This document shows, one piece after another, positions 22,281 to 29,848 of a stretch of DNA of 37,907 bases. A program made the position numbers and the translations under genes. The notes under the pieces are model-generated. The model was not told the origin of the DNA and made no database searches. It saw nothing but the letters and a program-made list of their open reading frames with translations. Source of the DNA: Alphaproteobacteria bacterium (GTDB lineage Bacteria > Pseudomonadota > Alphaproteobacteria > Micropepsales > Micropepsaceae). Position 1 is the first letter of the stretch; each line of letters opens with the position of its first letter. The stretch spans positions 1 through 37,907 of the forward strand of contig JAJPHG010000004.1 in the NCBI GenBank assembly GCA_021325375.1. The letters are read 5' to 3'.

Positions 22281-23548
22281 GGCGTGATCGCGAACACCGT
22301 GCCGCCGCCGATGGCGAAGTTCGGATCGCCCGTGCCGCCGGCCTCGGTCGTCCCGTAGAGTTTGCCGCCCTCGGCGATCAGGCCGGCGTAAGGCGCCGCG
22401 CCGTCGTTGCACCGCGTCACGCTGCAGAAGGAATAGACGATCGTCTCTTTGTGGTTGACGGGATTGAGCGAGAACACCGTGCCGTATCCGTTGACGCCAC
22501 CGGCGCGCGTCGTGCCGTAGAGCTTGCCTTTCAGCACGACCAAATCGCCGGTCGGGGTCTGGCCGTCCGTGGGAGTGTTTTTGAAGACATGCAGGATCTT
22601 TTCCTCGCCGCTCGCGGGATCGATCGAAAACACCGTCCCGCACCCAATGTCGTTCCCGCAGGGCGTGGAACTGCCGCCGAGCGAGGTCGTGCCGTAGAGC
22701 AGGCCGTTCAAGGCGACGAGGCCCGCCTCGGGCGCGCCGCCATCGGCCGCCTCGCCGGCGAAAGTATGCAGTACGGTCTCGGTTCCCGTCGCGAGATCGA
22801 GCGCGAACACCGTGCCGCAGCCCTGGCCCGTATCGCTGCAGCCGTTGCCGTTTCCGCCGGCGAAGGTCGTGCCATAGAGGATGCCGCCGACGGCGATGAG
22901 GTCGCCGAAAGGCTTGCTGCCATCGTCGCAGAATTTTTTCGCGCAAAACGCATAGACGACATTCTCCGCCCCCGTCGCCGGATCGAACGAGAACACCGTC
23001 CCGCAGCCCGGATAGGGGCCCTGGCAGCTCGACGGTCCGCCGCCGACGAGGGTCGTGCCGTAGAACAGGCCGTTCAGCTCAAGCAGGCGTCCGCGCGGCG
23101 ACGCGCCGTCGGTGCAGTTCGACTGGCCGCAGAAGGAATAGGCGATTTCGACCTTTCCCTTTTTTGCGCTCCACGCATAGATCGTGCCTGCGCCGTTGCC
23201 TTCGTCTCCCGTGCCGCCTTCGGAAGATGTGCCGTAGAGCTTGCCGCTCACATGGATCGGAGCGGCCAGAGCCTGATTGGCGAGGCTGCCGGACACGACC
23301 GTGGCAATGCCGGTCTTGATATCCACGCCCACCAGCGTGCCTTGGTTGCCGATACCGCCGGTCGACGTCGCGGTGTAAAGCTTGTCCTTGACGCGCAAGA
23401 CGCCGGCCCACGGATACTGGCCGTCGGCGCAATCCGCCTGGCTGCAGAGGGAGTAGATGACTTTCTCGCCCGCGACCGCTTGCGGCGAGGCTGAGAGCAG
23501 GAACGCGGCAGAGATCGAGATCCAAAACGCAGCCGTCGAGGTTTTCAT
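22277..23548 (-). CDS. Secreted seven-repeat GloVer (TIGR03803-type) protein, cysteine-rich
   Basis: A 423-residue protein with a signal peptide (M-K-T-S-T-A-A-F onwards, cut after A-V-A-G or nearby). It consists of seven repeats of about 55 residues, each with an opening strand (V-Y-S-F-C), D-G-x-x-P-x-x-G-L, the block L-Y-G-T-T-x-x-G-G and G-T-V-F-x-x-D-P. These are the choice-of-anchor GloVer repeats and seven of them suggest a beta-propeller. Many repeats carry paired cysteines that could form disulfides in the periplasm or outside. ATG 23548 has GGAGG five bases upstream. It is coupled to the beta-helix gene downstream. The ligand is unknown. Confidence 0.85.
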   Translation of the reverse strand: MKTSTAAFWISISAAFLLSASPQAVAGEKVIYSLCSQADCADGQYPWAGVLRVKDKLYTATSTGGIGNQGTLVGVDIKTGIATVVSGSLANQALAAPIHVSGKLYGTSSEGGTGDEGNGAGTIYAWSAKKGKVEIAYSFCGQSNCTDGASPRGRLLELNGLFYGTTLVGGGPSSCQGPYPGCGTVFSFDPATGAENVVYAFCAKKFCDDGSKPFGDLIAVGGILYGTTFAGGNGNGCSDTGQGCGTVFALDLATGTETVLHTFAGEAADGGAPEAGLVALNGLLYGTTSLGGSSTPCGNDIGCGTVFSIDPASGEEKILHVFKNTPTDGQTPTGDLVVLKGKLYGTTRAGGVNGYGTVFSLNPVNHKETIVYSFCSVTRCNDGAAPYAGLIAEGGKLYGTTEAGGTGDPNFAIGGGTVFAITP

Positions 23549-23612
23549 ACGATCCTCCACTCCGAGGCGGAAAGCGTATGTCTGCAAACGGCTTCAAGCA
23601 AGGGTTGCGCGG

Positions 23613-23640
23613 CCGGCGGCGGGTGCGCGCCCGCTGCCGG
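23613..23640 (-). terminator. GC-rich hairpin downstream of the choice-of-anchor P-type gene
   Basis: An eleven-base stem with one mismatch (23613-23623 with 23630-23640) lies between the stop of the gene at 23653-24984 and the start of the next minus-strand gene. No U-tract follows, so a terminator role is only plausible. Confidence 0.35.
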
Positions 23641-23652
23641 TCGCGGTGCGCG

Positions 23653-24984
23653 TCAATAAGGCTTGGCCGTGGCGCTTGCGTGCGCGATGATCAGCTCGCT
23701 GCCGACGGGAAGCCCTTGCGGATTGTCCGTCGAGACTTTGACGTGCAGGCCGTTGACGGTGACGTTGCCGTTCTTCTTCACGATCTGCTCGTTGACGATC
23801 ACGGTGCCGAGGCCGGGAAGCGGCACGCTGGTGTTGGGCGGCACGTCGACCGGGATCTGGACGCCCGCGACGCTCAACCCGCTGAAGCCCGAGCCGTCGG
23901 TCGAGGTGGTCTCGACGCCGCCGCTCATCGAATCCTGCGCGACCGCCTTGATCTGTCCCGCGGTGACGAGGCCGCCGATCAGGTTGACGTTGTCGGCCTG
24001 CGCGGTGGTGAGCGAGACGTCGGCGCCGCCTTGCGGTCCGGCGAAGGCCGTGGTGTAGCCGTCCTGGTACGCGACCACGCCCGAGCTGTCCTGCGAGCCG
24101 ATGCTGTTGGTCTTCGTCTTGCCGCCGGTGCCCTGGCAGGGGATCGAGAGCAGCGCCGATTTGCCGATCTCGTTCTCGAGGTCGCCGCCGAGCGCGTCGT
24201 TGCCCGTCGCCGCATAGGCCTGGCCGCCGAAGGCATCCAGCGGCACGCTGCGGTCGAAGCCCGCGGCCGCGTGCGCGACGACGATCTGCGAGCCCACCGC
24301 GAGGCCCATATTGTTCTTCTTCGTCACGTCGATGACGAGCATCTCGACCGTGATGATGCCGGTGTCGTGGAAGCGGCCCTTGGTCGTGACCTTGTTGATC
24401 GTCACGGTGCCGATGCCGGGCAATTGCTTGACGGTGTTGGGCGGCGTGTCGGACGGGATCGCCTCGCCCGCGACCGTCAGATTGTCGATCAGCGAATTGG
24501 ACGAGGACGGCGTCATCGCCGACGCGGTCGCGTCGACCTCCGCCGCAGCGGTGATCGTGCCGGCGGTGATCATGCCGTTCAGCGCGTTCAGCCCCGATAC
24601 CGTCGCGGTGTTCAGCACCTGCGCGCTGTCCTTCGTCTTCGAGGCGGTGACGCTGCCTTGCGTGTTGGCGGCGGTCAGCACCTGGCCGGCCGAGACGTTG
24701 CTCACCTGCGCGGTCACCGTCTTCCCGTTCGTGCCCTCGCACGCACAGGCGACGAAGGCCGAGCGTCCAAGCGACGCCGCCGCGTTGCCCGCCTTGGCAT
24801 TGGCGAAGGTCGCATAGGCGCCGCCGCGGAACGCGCCGGGCAGATTGGCCGCCTCGGCCGTGCCGGCGGCGAGGAGAAGCGTGAATATTCCGCTTACGAG
24901 GGCGAGTGTCCTGCCGCGCGAACGCGTCGCCGCGGTTGCGCGCGCGTATATTCCGCGCCCGCAGGTTGGGGAAGCCGTACGCAT
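23653..24984 (-). CDS. Secreted choice-of-anchor P-type protein with internal duplication
   Basis: A 443-residue protein from ATG 24984, preceded by AAAGGAAAG. A basic N-terminal region leads into a hydrophobic signal segment (L-A-L-V-S-G-I-F-T-L-L-L-A-A-G-T-A-E-A). The rest is two similar halves of about 190 residues. Each has A-F-x-G-G-x-A-Y-A, a middle I-T-A-G-x-I-x-A/V-T-A-G-Q-I block, P-x-D-x-P-P-N-T followed by L-P-G-x-G-T-V-x-I-N/V-N, and ends V-G-S-x-I/L-I-V/I-A-H-A. The layout fits choice-of-anchor P domains, thought to be surface or secreted. There is no membrane anchor at the C terminus. Function unknown. Confidence 0.75.
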   Translation of the reverse strand: MRTASPTCGRGIYARATAATRSRGRTLALVSGIFTLLLAAGTAEAANLPGAFRGGAYATFANAKAGNAAASLGRSAFVACACEGTNGKTVTAQVSNVSAGQVLTAANTQGSVTASKTKDSAQVLNTATVSGLNALNGMITAGTITAAAEVDATASAMTPSSSNSLIDNLTVAGEAIPSDTPPNTVKQLPGIGTVTINKVTTKGRFHDTGIITVEMLVIDVTKKNNMGLAVGSQIVVAHAAAGFDRSVPLDAFGGQAYAATGNDALGGDLENEIGKSALLSIPCQGTGGKTKTNSIGSQDSSGVVAYQDGYTTAFAGPQGGADVSLTTAQADNVNLIGGLVTAGQIKAVAQDSMSGGVETTSTDGSGFSGLSVAGVQIPVDVPPNTSVPLPGLGTVIVNEQIVKKNGNVTVNGLHVKVSTDNPQGLPVGSELIIAHASATAKPY

Positions 24985-25146
24985 GTTTCTTTCCTTTCCA
25001 AACATCCAGCTCCCCGCGAAAGCAGCTTGCAGGCCGCAATCGCCGACATGATTTGTCGTGCGAGAGGTAAATTCGAGAATGGCGAGTTTGTTGCCGCGCC
25101 TACGAAAAGTTGTGCGGCGCAATATGGAAATACGCTTAAGGAAGGG

Positions 25147-26370
25147 TTATCGCGGATTGCCCACGGCGATGACACAGCCGTTCTGCGAGCACTTGCCGCG
25201 GCCGTAACTCAACATCCCATAGATGCGGCCGTGCTTGTCGACATGCAGCGCATTCTCGGCCGAGTAGCCGGCGGCTCCCTTCGGCGTGGTGTGGAACACG
25301 TGCAGGCTCGTGAAGCCCGTGGTGGCGTTGAACGTGAAGATCGTGCCGCATTGGCAGTGGGCATCGCCGCCCTGCTGTGTGGTGCCGTAGAGGTTGCCTT
25401 GACCATCGCCCGTCACGCCGGTGGCCGGGGCCTTGCCGTCAAACCCGCCCTTGAAACTGTACAGCGTGGTCGAGCCGCCGTTGGGCATGACTTTGAAGAC
25501 GGTGCCAAGGCCCTGGTCCCCGCCTCCCATTGCCGTTGCGTAGAGGTTTCCGCTCGCATCGATCACCATGGCGCCACTCGGAAGTTGGCCGTCGCCGTAT
25601 GAGAGCGCATGCAGGATGCTGACATGCGTGTTATGGGCCGCGACCTCATAGATCGTGCCGCATCCGAAGCCGCAGCCGCTGTTGCCGCCGCCCTTGGAGG
25701 TCGAGCCGAACAGATTGCCGTTCTCGTCCGCAACCAGAGGCGATTGCGGCGATGCACCGTCGCTGCCGCCGGCAAAGATATGCAGAACGGTCTCGGTTCC
25801 ATCGGACGCGAGCTCGAACACCGTGCCGCAGGCGCAGCTCGGATCTCCGTCCTTCAGCGTCGTGCCGAAGAGGTTGCCGTGCTTGTCGGCATGAAGCCGC
25901 GAAAAGGGAAAGGAGCCGTCGGTGCCGCCGGCGAATCTATAGAGCACCGTCTCGACGCCCGCCGGCGTGATCCTGAAGACCGTGCCGCATCCGCCGGTGC
26001 AGGAGCCGCCGCCGCCTTGGGTCGTCGTGCCGTAGAAGTTTCCGTCCGGCCCCTTTTCAAGTCCCGCATAAGGCTGCGCGCCGTCGCTGCCGCCCGTGAA
26101 CCGGTAGAGCACGCTCTCCGCGCCTGACGGCGTCAGCTCGAAGACGGCGCCGCATTGGCAGGTCGCGTCGCCGCCGAAATTCGTCGTTCCGTAGAGGTTG
26201 CCCTGTTTGTCTTCGATGAGATTGGAGAACCGCGGCGTTGCGCCGTCGCTGCCGCCCTGGAACGCGTGGAGCACGTGAAATTGCTCGGCGGAGGCGCCGG
26301 AGCCGAACACGATGACGAAAGCCACCGTCAGCGCGGCCAGATATCCTTGCCGGAACGACATCGCGATCAT
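25147..26370 (-). CDS. Secreted seven-repeat GloVer (TIGR03803-type) protein
   Basis: A 407-residue protein from ATG 26370, with GGAG seven bases upstream (ATG 26361 is possible). It has a signal peptide (M-S-F-R-Q-G-Y-L-A-A-L-T-V-A-F-V-I-V-F) and then seven repeats of about 52 residues. The unit is V-L-Y-x-F-x-G-G-S-D-G-A-x-P, then G-N-L-Y-G-T-T-x-x-G-G, then C-x-C-G-T-V-F-x-L-T-P. C-x-C pairs recur in most repeats. Seven units suggest a beta-propeller. It resembles the protein at 22277-23548 in repeat number and consensus but not closely in linear sequence, so the two may be paralogs. The ligand is unknown. Confidence 0.87.
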   Translation of the reverse strand: MIAMSFRQGYLAALTVAFVIVFGSGASAEQFHVLHAFQGGSDGATPRFSNLIEDKQGNLYGTTNFGGDATCQCGAVFELTPSGAESVLYRFTGGSDGAQPYAGLEKGPDGNFYGTTTQGGGGSCTGGCGTVFRITPAGVETVLYRFAGGTDGSFPFSRLHADKHGNLFGTTLKDGDPSCACGTVFELASDGTETVLHIFAGGSDGASPQSPLVADENGNLFGSTSKGGGNSGCGFGCGTIYEVAAHNTHVSILHALSYGDGQLPSGAMVIDASGNLYATAMGGGDQGLGTVFKVMPNGGSTTLYSFKGGFDGKAPATGVTGDGQGNLYGTTQQGGDAHCQCGTIFTFNATTGFTSLHVFHTTPKGAAGYSAENALHVDKHGRIYGMLSYGRGKCSQNGCVIAVGNPR

Positions 26371-26435
26371 GGGCAGGCTCCTTCGAACGAGCCGTGCAAT
26401 CCTATCGCGCATGCGCCGTCGCGTCCAATGCGCAC

Positions 26436-26966
26436 TCAGCCGCGATCGATCATCCGCTGCAACAGCGGGTGGAAATGGCCGCGGTAGCGTTCGCGCACCG
26501 CGGGCAGTTTCCAGTCGTCCTCTTTCAGGTCCTTGCGGCAATCGCTTGCGCCGCAGGAGCAGTGCGCCTGATCCACCGTGTAGACGCCTTCCTCGAAGGT
26601 ATAGTTCCACGTACCCTGGTCGAGCGTGATCTCCTCGCCGGCTTCGATGTCGCGGCGCGCCACCAGCGTCACCTCGTCGGCAAGGCCGCAATTGGCGTCG
26701 CAGGAATGGTTGAGGTTCTCGTCCAGGCTGGGCGCGGTGTCGGTGAGCGGCAGCGCGAGCCACAGATCCTCGTCCGCTTGCCAGATCGAGCGCACGCGGT
26801 GGATGTCGGTGTCGACCGCTTCGCCGGGAAGCGCGAGCCCACCGAACTCCATCACCCGCTCGCCGCGCGCAATCGATGCGCGCGCGATGACGCCCATGCC
26901 GTGGATCGCGGACGGGCCGCCTTCGAGCTTCTCGCTGATCCAGCTGCGCGCAAGGTACCGTCTCAT
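26436..26966 (-). CDS. SET-domain protein lysine methyltransferase-like
   Basis: A 176-residue SET-domain protein. The AdoMet site is seen in G-M-G-V-I-A-R-A-S-I-A-R-G-E near the N terminus and in the N-H-S-C-D-A-N-C motif. The closing strand Y-x-x-x-E-E-G is followed by the post-SET cysteines C-S-C-G-A-S-D-C that bind zinc. Such bacterial proteins methylate lysines of ribosomal, histone-like or other proteins, but the target here is unknown. Its start codon directly abuts the stop of the YjbQ-family gene upstream, so the two are one operon. Confidence 0.85.
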   Translation of the reverse strand: MRRYLARSWISEKLEGGPSAIHGMGVIARASIARGERVMEFGGLALPGEAVDTDIHRVRSIWQADEDLWLALPLTDTAPSLDENLNHSCDANCGLADEVTLVARRDIEAGEEITLDQGTWNYTFEEGVYTVDQAHCSCGASDCRKDLKEDDWKLPAVRERYRGHFHPLLQRMIDRG

Positions 26967-27386
26967 TCACTCTCCGATCAGGTGCAGCGCGATCTCGCGC
27001 GTATGGGGGATGCGGCGGTGCTCGAACAGATAGATACCCTGCCAGGTGCCGAGCGCCATGCGGCCCGCGGTCACCGGAATCGAAAGCGAGGTCGGCGTCA
27101 ATGCCGTGCGCAGATGCGAGGGCATGTCGTCGGGGCCTTCGTCGTCATGGGCGTAGCGGCCCGGCTCCTCGGGCGCGATGCGCTCGAAATAGGCTTCCAG
27201 GTCGCGCCGCACATTGGGGTCCGCGTTCTCCTGTATGAGGAGCGAGGCGGAGGTGTGGCGGCAGAACAGGGTCAGAAGCCCGCTTTCCGCCCCGCATTCT
27301 TCCAGCCATTTCGCGGCCTCGCCGGTGATTTCCTGCAAGCCCCGCCCCTTCGTCTGGAGGTTGAGCCGGTGAGACCATTGGCGCAT
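26967..27386 (-). CDS. YjbQ/UPF0047 family protein
   Basis: A 139-residue protein of the YjbQ family. It has the conserved Q-T-K-G-R-G-L-Q-E-I-T, C-R-H-T-S-A-S-L-L-I-Q-E-N-A-D-P-N-V with metal-site His/Glu/Asn residues, and G-T-W-Q-G-I-Y-L-F-E-H-R. Some members have thiamine phosphate synthase activity when expressed; the physiological role is uncertain. The frame is open to 27452, but ATG 27386 gives the length usual for the family and leaves a promoter gap for the divergent bacterioferritin-like gene. AGGGAGG lies about eleven bases upstream, so spacing is longer than ideal. It is first of a two-gene unit with the SET-domain gene. Confidence 0.85.
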   Translation of the reverse strand: MRQWSHRLNLQTKGRGLQEITGEAAKWLEECGAESGLLTLFCRHTSASLLIQENADPNVRRDLEAYFERIAPEEPGRYAHDDEGPDDMPSHLRTALTPTSLSIPVTAGRMALGTWQGIYLFEHRRIPHTREIALHLIGE

Positions 27387-27445
27387 GATCCGAAACGCCT
27401 CCCTGTGCGTTTCCCCACTGAAATCCATTTCGAAGGAGCTTATTC

Positions 27446-28012
27446 GTGGCAAATCCGGAAAAACAACCCTTCCTGACCGACGTCAAGACGCTGCGTGCCC
27501 GGGCGCGTGAGCACATCTCCAAGGGCAACATCACCGACACCTATGTCGGAGATCCGAAGAAGACGATCGACATCCTGCAGGCGGTTCTCGCCACCGAGAT
27601 CGTCTGCTGGCTGCGCTACACGGTGCATGCCGTGACCGCGACCGGCCTCTCGAGCGAGGGCGTCAAGGCCGAGTTCATGGAGCACGCCAAGGACGAGCAG
27701 GGCCACGCCATGGAAGTCGCCGAGCGCATCAACCAGCTCGGCGGCAAGCCGGACTTCAATCCGGAGGGGCTCGTCAGCCGCTCCGCCTCGCAATATGTCG
27801 AGGGCGCGAACCTCGTCGACATGATCCGCGAGAACCTGATCGCCGAGCGCATCGCCGTCGACCACTACCGCGAGCTCATCCGCTATTTCGGCGACAACGA
27901 TCCGGCGACCCGCGTCATGATCGAAGGCATCCTGGCCAAGGAGGAAGAGCACACCAACGACATGCACGACCTTCTCGTCGCGCATGAAGGCAAGCCGATG
28001 CTGAAGGGGTAG
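27446..28012 (+). CDS. Bacterioferritin-like ferritin-fold protein
   Basis: A 188-residue four-helix protein. Di-iron ligands are visible as Glu in L-A-T-E-I-V-C-W, Glu and His in K-D-E-Q-G-H-A, Glu in I-A-E-R-I-A-V-D-H-Y-R-E and Glu/His in K-E-E-E-H-T-N-D. The fold is that of bacterioferritin-like or DPS-like proteins that oxidise or store iron. Haem-ligand methionine could not be fixed by eye. The start is GTG 27446, with GAAGGAGC eight bases upstream. The divergent gene is YjbQ. It ends shortly before a palindromic repeat, after which corA begins. Confidence 0.85.
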   Translation: MANPEKQPFLTDVKTLRARAREHISKGNITDTYVGDPKKTIDILQAVLATEIVCWLRYTVHAVTATGLSSEGVKAEFMEHAKDEQGHAMEVAERINQLGGKPDFNPEGLVSRSASQYVEGANLVDMIRENLIAERIAVDHYRELIRYFGDNDPATRVMIEGILAKEEEHTNDMHDLLVAHEGKPMLKG

Positions 28013-28022
28013 CTTTCTTCAT

Positions 28023-28160
28023 TGTCATCCCCGGCCGAGCGATGCCATCGGCATCGCGAGGGGAAGGGACCCAGGCGGCAAGACTGGGCTTGATCTCAAC
28101 CACCTGGGTCCCCTTCCCTCGCATCATGCGCTATGCGCATGATGCTCGCCGGGGATGACA
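28023..28160. repeat. Palindromic repeat, type C, copy 2
   Basis: The outer arms TGTCATCCCCGGC and GCCGGGGATGACA (28023-28035 and 28148-28160) and the inner CGAGGGGAAGGGACCCAGG / CCTGGGTCCCCTTCCCTCG pair match the element at 12755-12903. Two more hairpins (GCGATGC/GCATCGC and GCATCATGCGC/GCGCATGATGC) lie between them. It fills most of the gap between the bacterioferritin-like gene and corA. Confidence 0.8.
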
Positions 28161-28171
28161 GTCGGAATTCC

Positions 28172-29107
28172 ATGCTCACCGAACGAAAACTGAAATCCGG
28201 CGGCGCCTGGGTCGACCTGCTCGATCCGAGCGACGACGAGCGCGCCCAGGTCGAGAAGGCGCATGGCGTGCGCGTGCCGGCGCGCGCGGAGATCGAGGAG
28301 ATCGAATCCTCGTCGCGTCTGTCGCGCGACGGCAACACGCTCTACATGAACATGCCGGTGGTGACCGTGGACCCCGACGGCACGATCATGCCGTCGCCGA
28401 TGGGCTTCGTGCTCTCGGGCAAGGTGGTCGTGACGATCCACTACGCCAAGCTGCACACGACGGCGGCGGTGCTCGCCAAGCTCGACGAGGGGCTGCGCGA
28501 GGTCTCGGCGCCCGACATCTTCGCGCTGGTGATCGAGGGCATGGTGGATTTCGGCGCCGACCAGCTCGAGACCATCGCCGCCGACATGACGGCGATCTCG
28601 CAGCGCGTCTTCCGCCGCAACGACGCGCGCCAGCCGAACATCCGCGAGATGCACAAGATCCTGCGCCGCATGCTCTCGCAGATCGGCTACACCGGCGAGC
28701 ATCTCTCGCAGATCCGCGAGACGCTGCTCGGCCTGCAGCGCATCATCACCTATACGATGGAAACCTGCCGCACCTGGGATGAGACGGATTTCCTCGACCG
28801 CCTCTCGACCGCGCGCCACGACCTGCAGTCGCTCATCGAGCACGAGACGCATCTCTCCGACAAGGCGCAGTTCCTGCTCGACGCCAATCTCGGCTTCATC
28901 AACACCGAGCAGAACGACATCTTCAAGGTGCTCACCATCGTCTCGGTCGTGGGCATCCCGCCGACCTTCTTCGCCAGCATGTGGGGCATGAACTTCCACG
29001 ACATGCCGGAGCTCGCCTGGCCGCATGGCTATTTCATCGGGCTCGGCATCATCGCGGCCAGCACGCTCGTGCCGATCCTGTGGTTCAAGTGGCGCGGATG
29101 GTGGTGA
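28172..29107 (+). CDS. corA: CorA-family magnesium/divalent-cation transporter
   Basis: A 311-residue inner-membrane channel. A large cytoplasmic N-terminal domain ends in a long helix (about 200-250), followed by two transmembrane helices with the family signature G-M-N in M-W-G-M-N-F-H between them. The second helix is L-G-I-I-A-A-S-T-L-V-P-I-L-W-F. CorA imports Mg2+ and related cations as a homopentamer. ATG 28172 has CGGAA upstream; no separate promoter room remains between it and the type C repeat, so the repeat may carry or influence its transcription, or corA is cotranscribed with the upstream gene. Confidence 0.93.
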   Translation: MLTERKLKSGGAWVDLLDPSDDERAQVEKAHGVRVPARAEIEEIESSSRLSRDGNTLYMNMPVVTVDPDGTIMPSPMGFVLSGKVVVTIHYAKLHTTAAVLAKLDEGLREVSAPDIFALVIEGMVDFGADQLETIAADMTAISQRVFRRNDARQPNIREMHKILRRMLSQIGYTGEHLSQIRETLLGLQRIITYTMETCRTWDETDFLDRLSTARHDLQSLIEHETHLSDKAQFLLDANLGFINTEQNDIFKVLTIVSVVGIPPTFFASMWGMNFHDMPELAWPHGYFIGLGIIAASTLVPILWFKWRGWW

Positions 29108-29241
29108 GCACGCTTTTGTCATCGCATTTGTGGCGGCAATAAGCGCTCGCCACAATCCCGCCATGCTTTGTTCCCGTATGCAACCTTCACAACCGTCCGC
29201 GCGTTTTCTCTCTGTCCCCACACAACAAAGAGAGACGAGCG

Positions 29242-29781
29242 ATGACCGATACCGATATGAGAAGTTTTGGTGCGTCTCATCACATCGAAGAGACGAGCAG
29301 CAGCAAAAGCAAGATCGTCGCGGCGGTGATCGTCGCGATCGGCATCGGCGGCGTTGGTGCGTACACGTACTATTCCGGCACGCATGCGACGGCGCCGGCG
29401 CAGCAGCAGGTCGCGTCGAGCGAGCCGCAGTTCAAGGCGCCGGTACAGCCCGTGACGCCGCCTCCGGCTCCCGCCGCGGCCGCGCCCGAGGCGCAGCCGG
29501 TGACCGCGCCCGCGCCTTCGCCGCAGGCCGCGGCTCCCACGCCGCCGCCGCGGCACGTCGCGCGCGTGAAGACGCCGGTGACGCATTCCGAGCCGCAGAC
29601 GACGCCGCAATCCATCCCCGCGCCGTCGGTGCCGGACACCGCGCCGCCCGACATCCCGCAGCAGAGCGTGACGCCGCAGGCGGCGCCTCAGCCCGTGACG
29701 CCGGACACGTCGACGCAGACGCCGCAGCAGCCTCAGGCGCAGCCGGACCAGGGCACGACGCCCCAGACGACTCCGCAGTAA
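29242..29781 (+). CDS. Single-span membrane protein with Pro/Gln/Ala-rich periplasmic tail
   Basis: A 179-residue protein. A short cytoplasmic N terminus (with S-S-S-K-S-K) leads to one hydrophobic span, V-A-A-V-I-V-A-I-G-I-G-G-V-G-A-Y. The rest is low-complexity, rich in proline, alanine, glutamine and threonine (P-Q-T-T-P-Q-type repeats), and is predicted to extend through the periplasm like a spacer. No globular domain follows. The family is not recognised; a TonB-like or cell-wall-spanning spacer is possible. GAGA lies upstream of ATG 29242, and a strong terminator follows. Confidence 0.7.
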   Translation: MTDTDMRSFGASHHIEETSSSKSKIVAAVIVAIGIGGVGAYTYYSGTHATAPAQQQVASSEPQFKAPVQPVTPPPAPAAAAPEAQPVTAPAPSPQAAAPTPPPRHVARVKTPVTHSEPQTTPQSIPAPSVPDTAPPDIPQQSVTPQAAPQPVTPDTSTQTPQQPQAQPDQGTTPQTTPQ

Positions 29782-29801
29782 TCCTCAAATAGCGTGAGGA
29801 C

Positions 29802-29843
29802 CCGCGCCCTCTTTCCTTCGGGAAAGGGGGCGCGGCTTTTTTT
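29802..29843 (+). terminator. Strong rho-independent terminator
   Basis: CCGCGCCC-TCTTTCC and GGAAAGG-GGGCGCGG form a long stem with a TTCG tetraloop, followed by seven T residues. It lies 20 bases after the stop of the proline-rich protein gene, which it ends. Confidence 0.9.
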
Positions 29844-29848
29844 GCGCG

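Noticed and set aside
23578..25602. Very long plus-strand open frame antisense to the choice-of-anchor P-type and GloVer-type genes
   Set aside because: The bases on the other strand encode proteins with signal peptides and clear repeats. The antisense product is Arg/Ala/Asp-rich without domains, as is usual for mirror frames in high-GC DNA. Similar long antisense frames over 3675-5129, 9203-11158 and 20610-22259 were dropped for the same reason.
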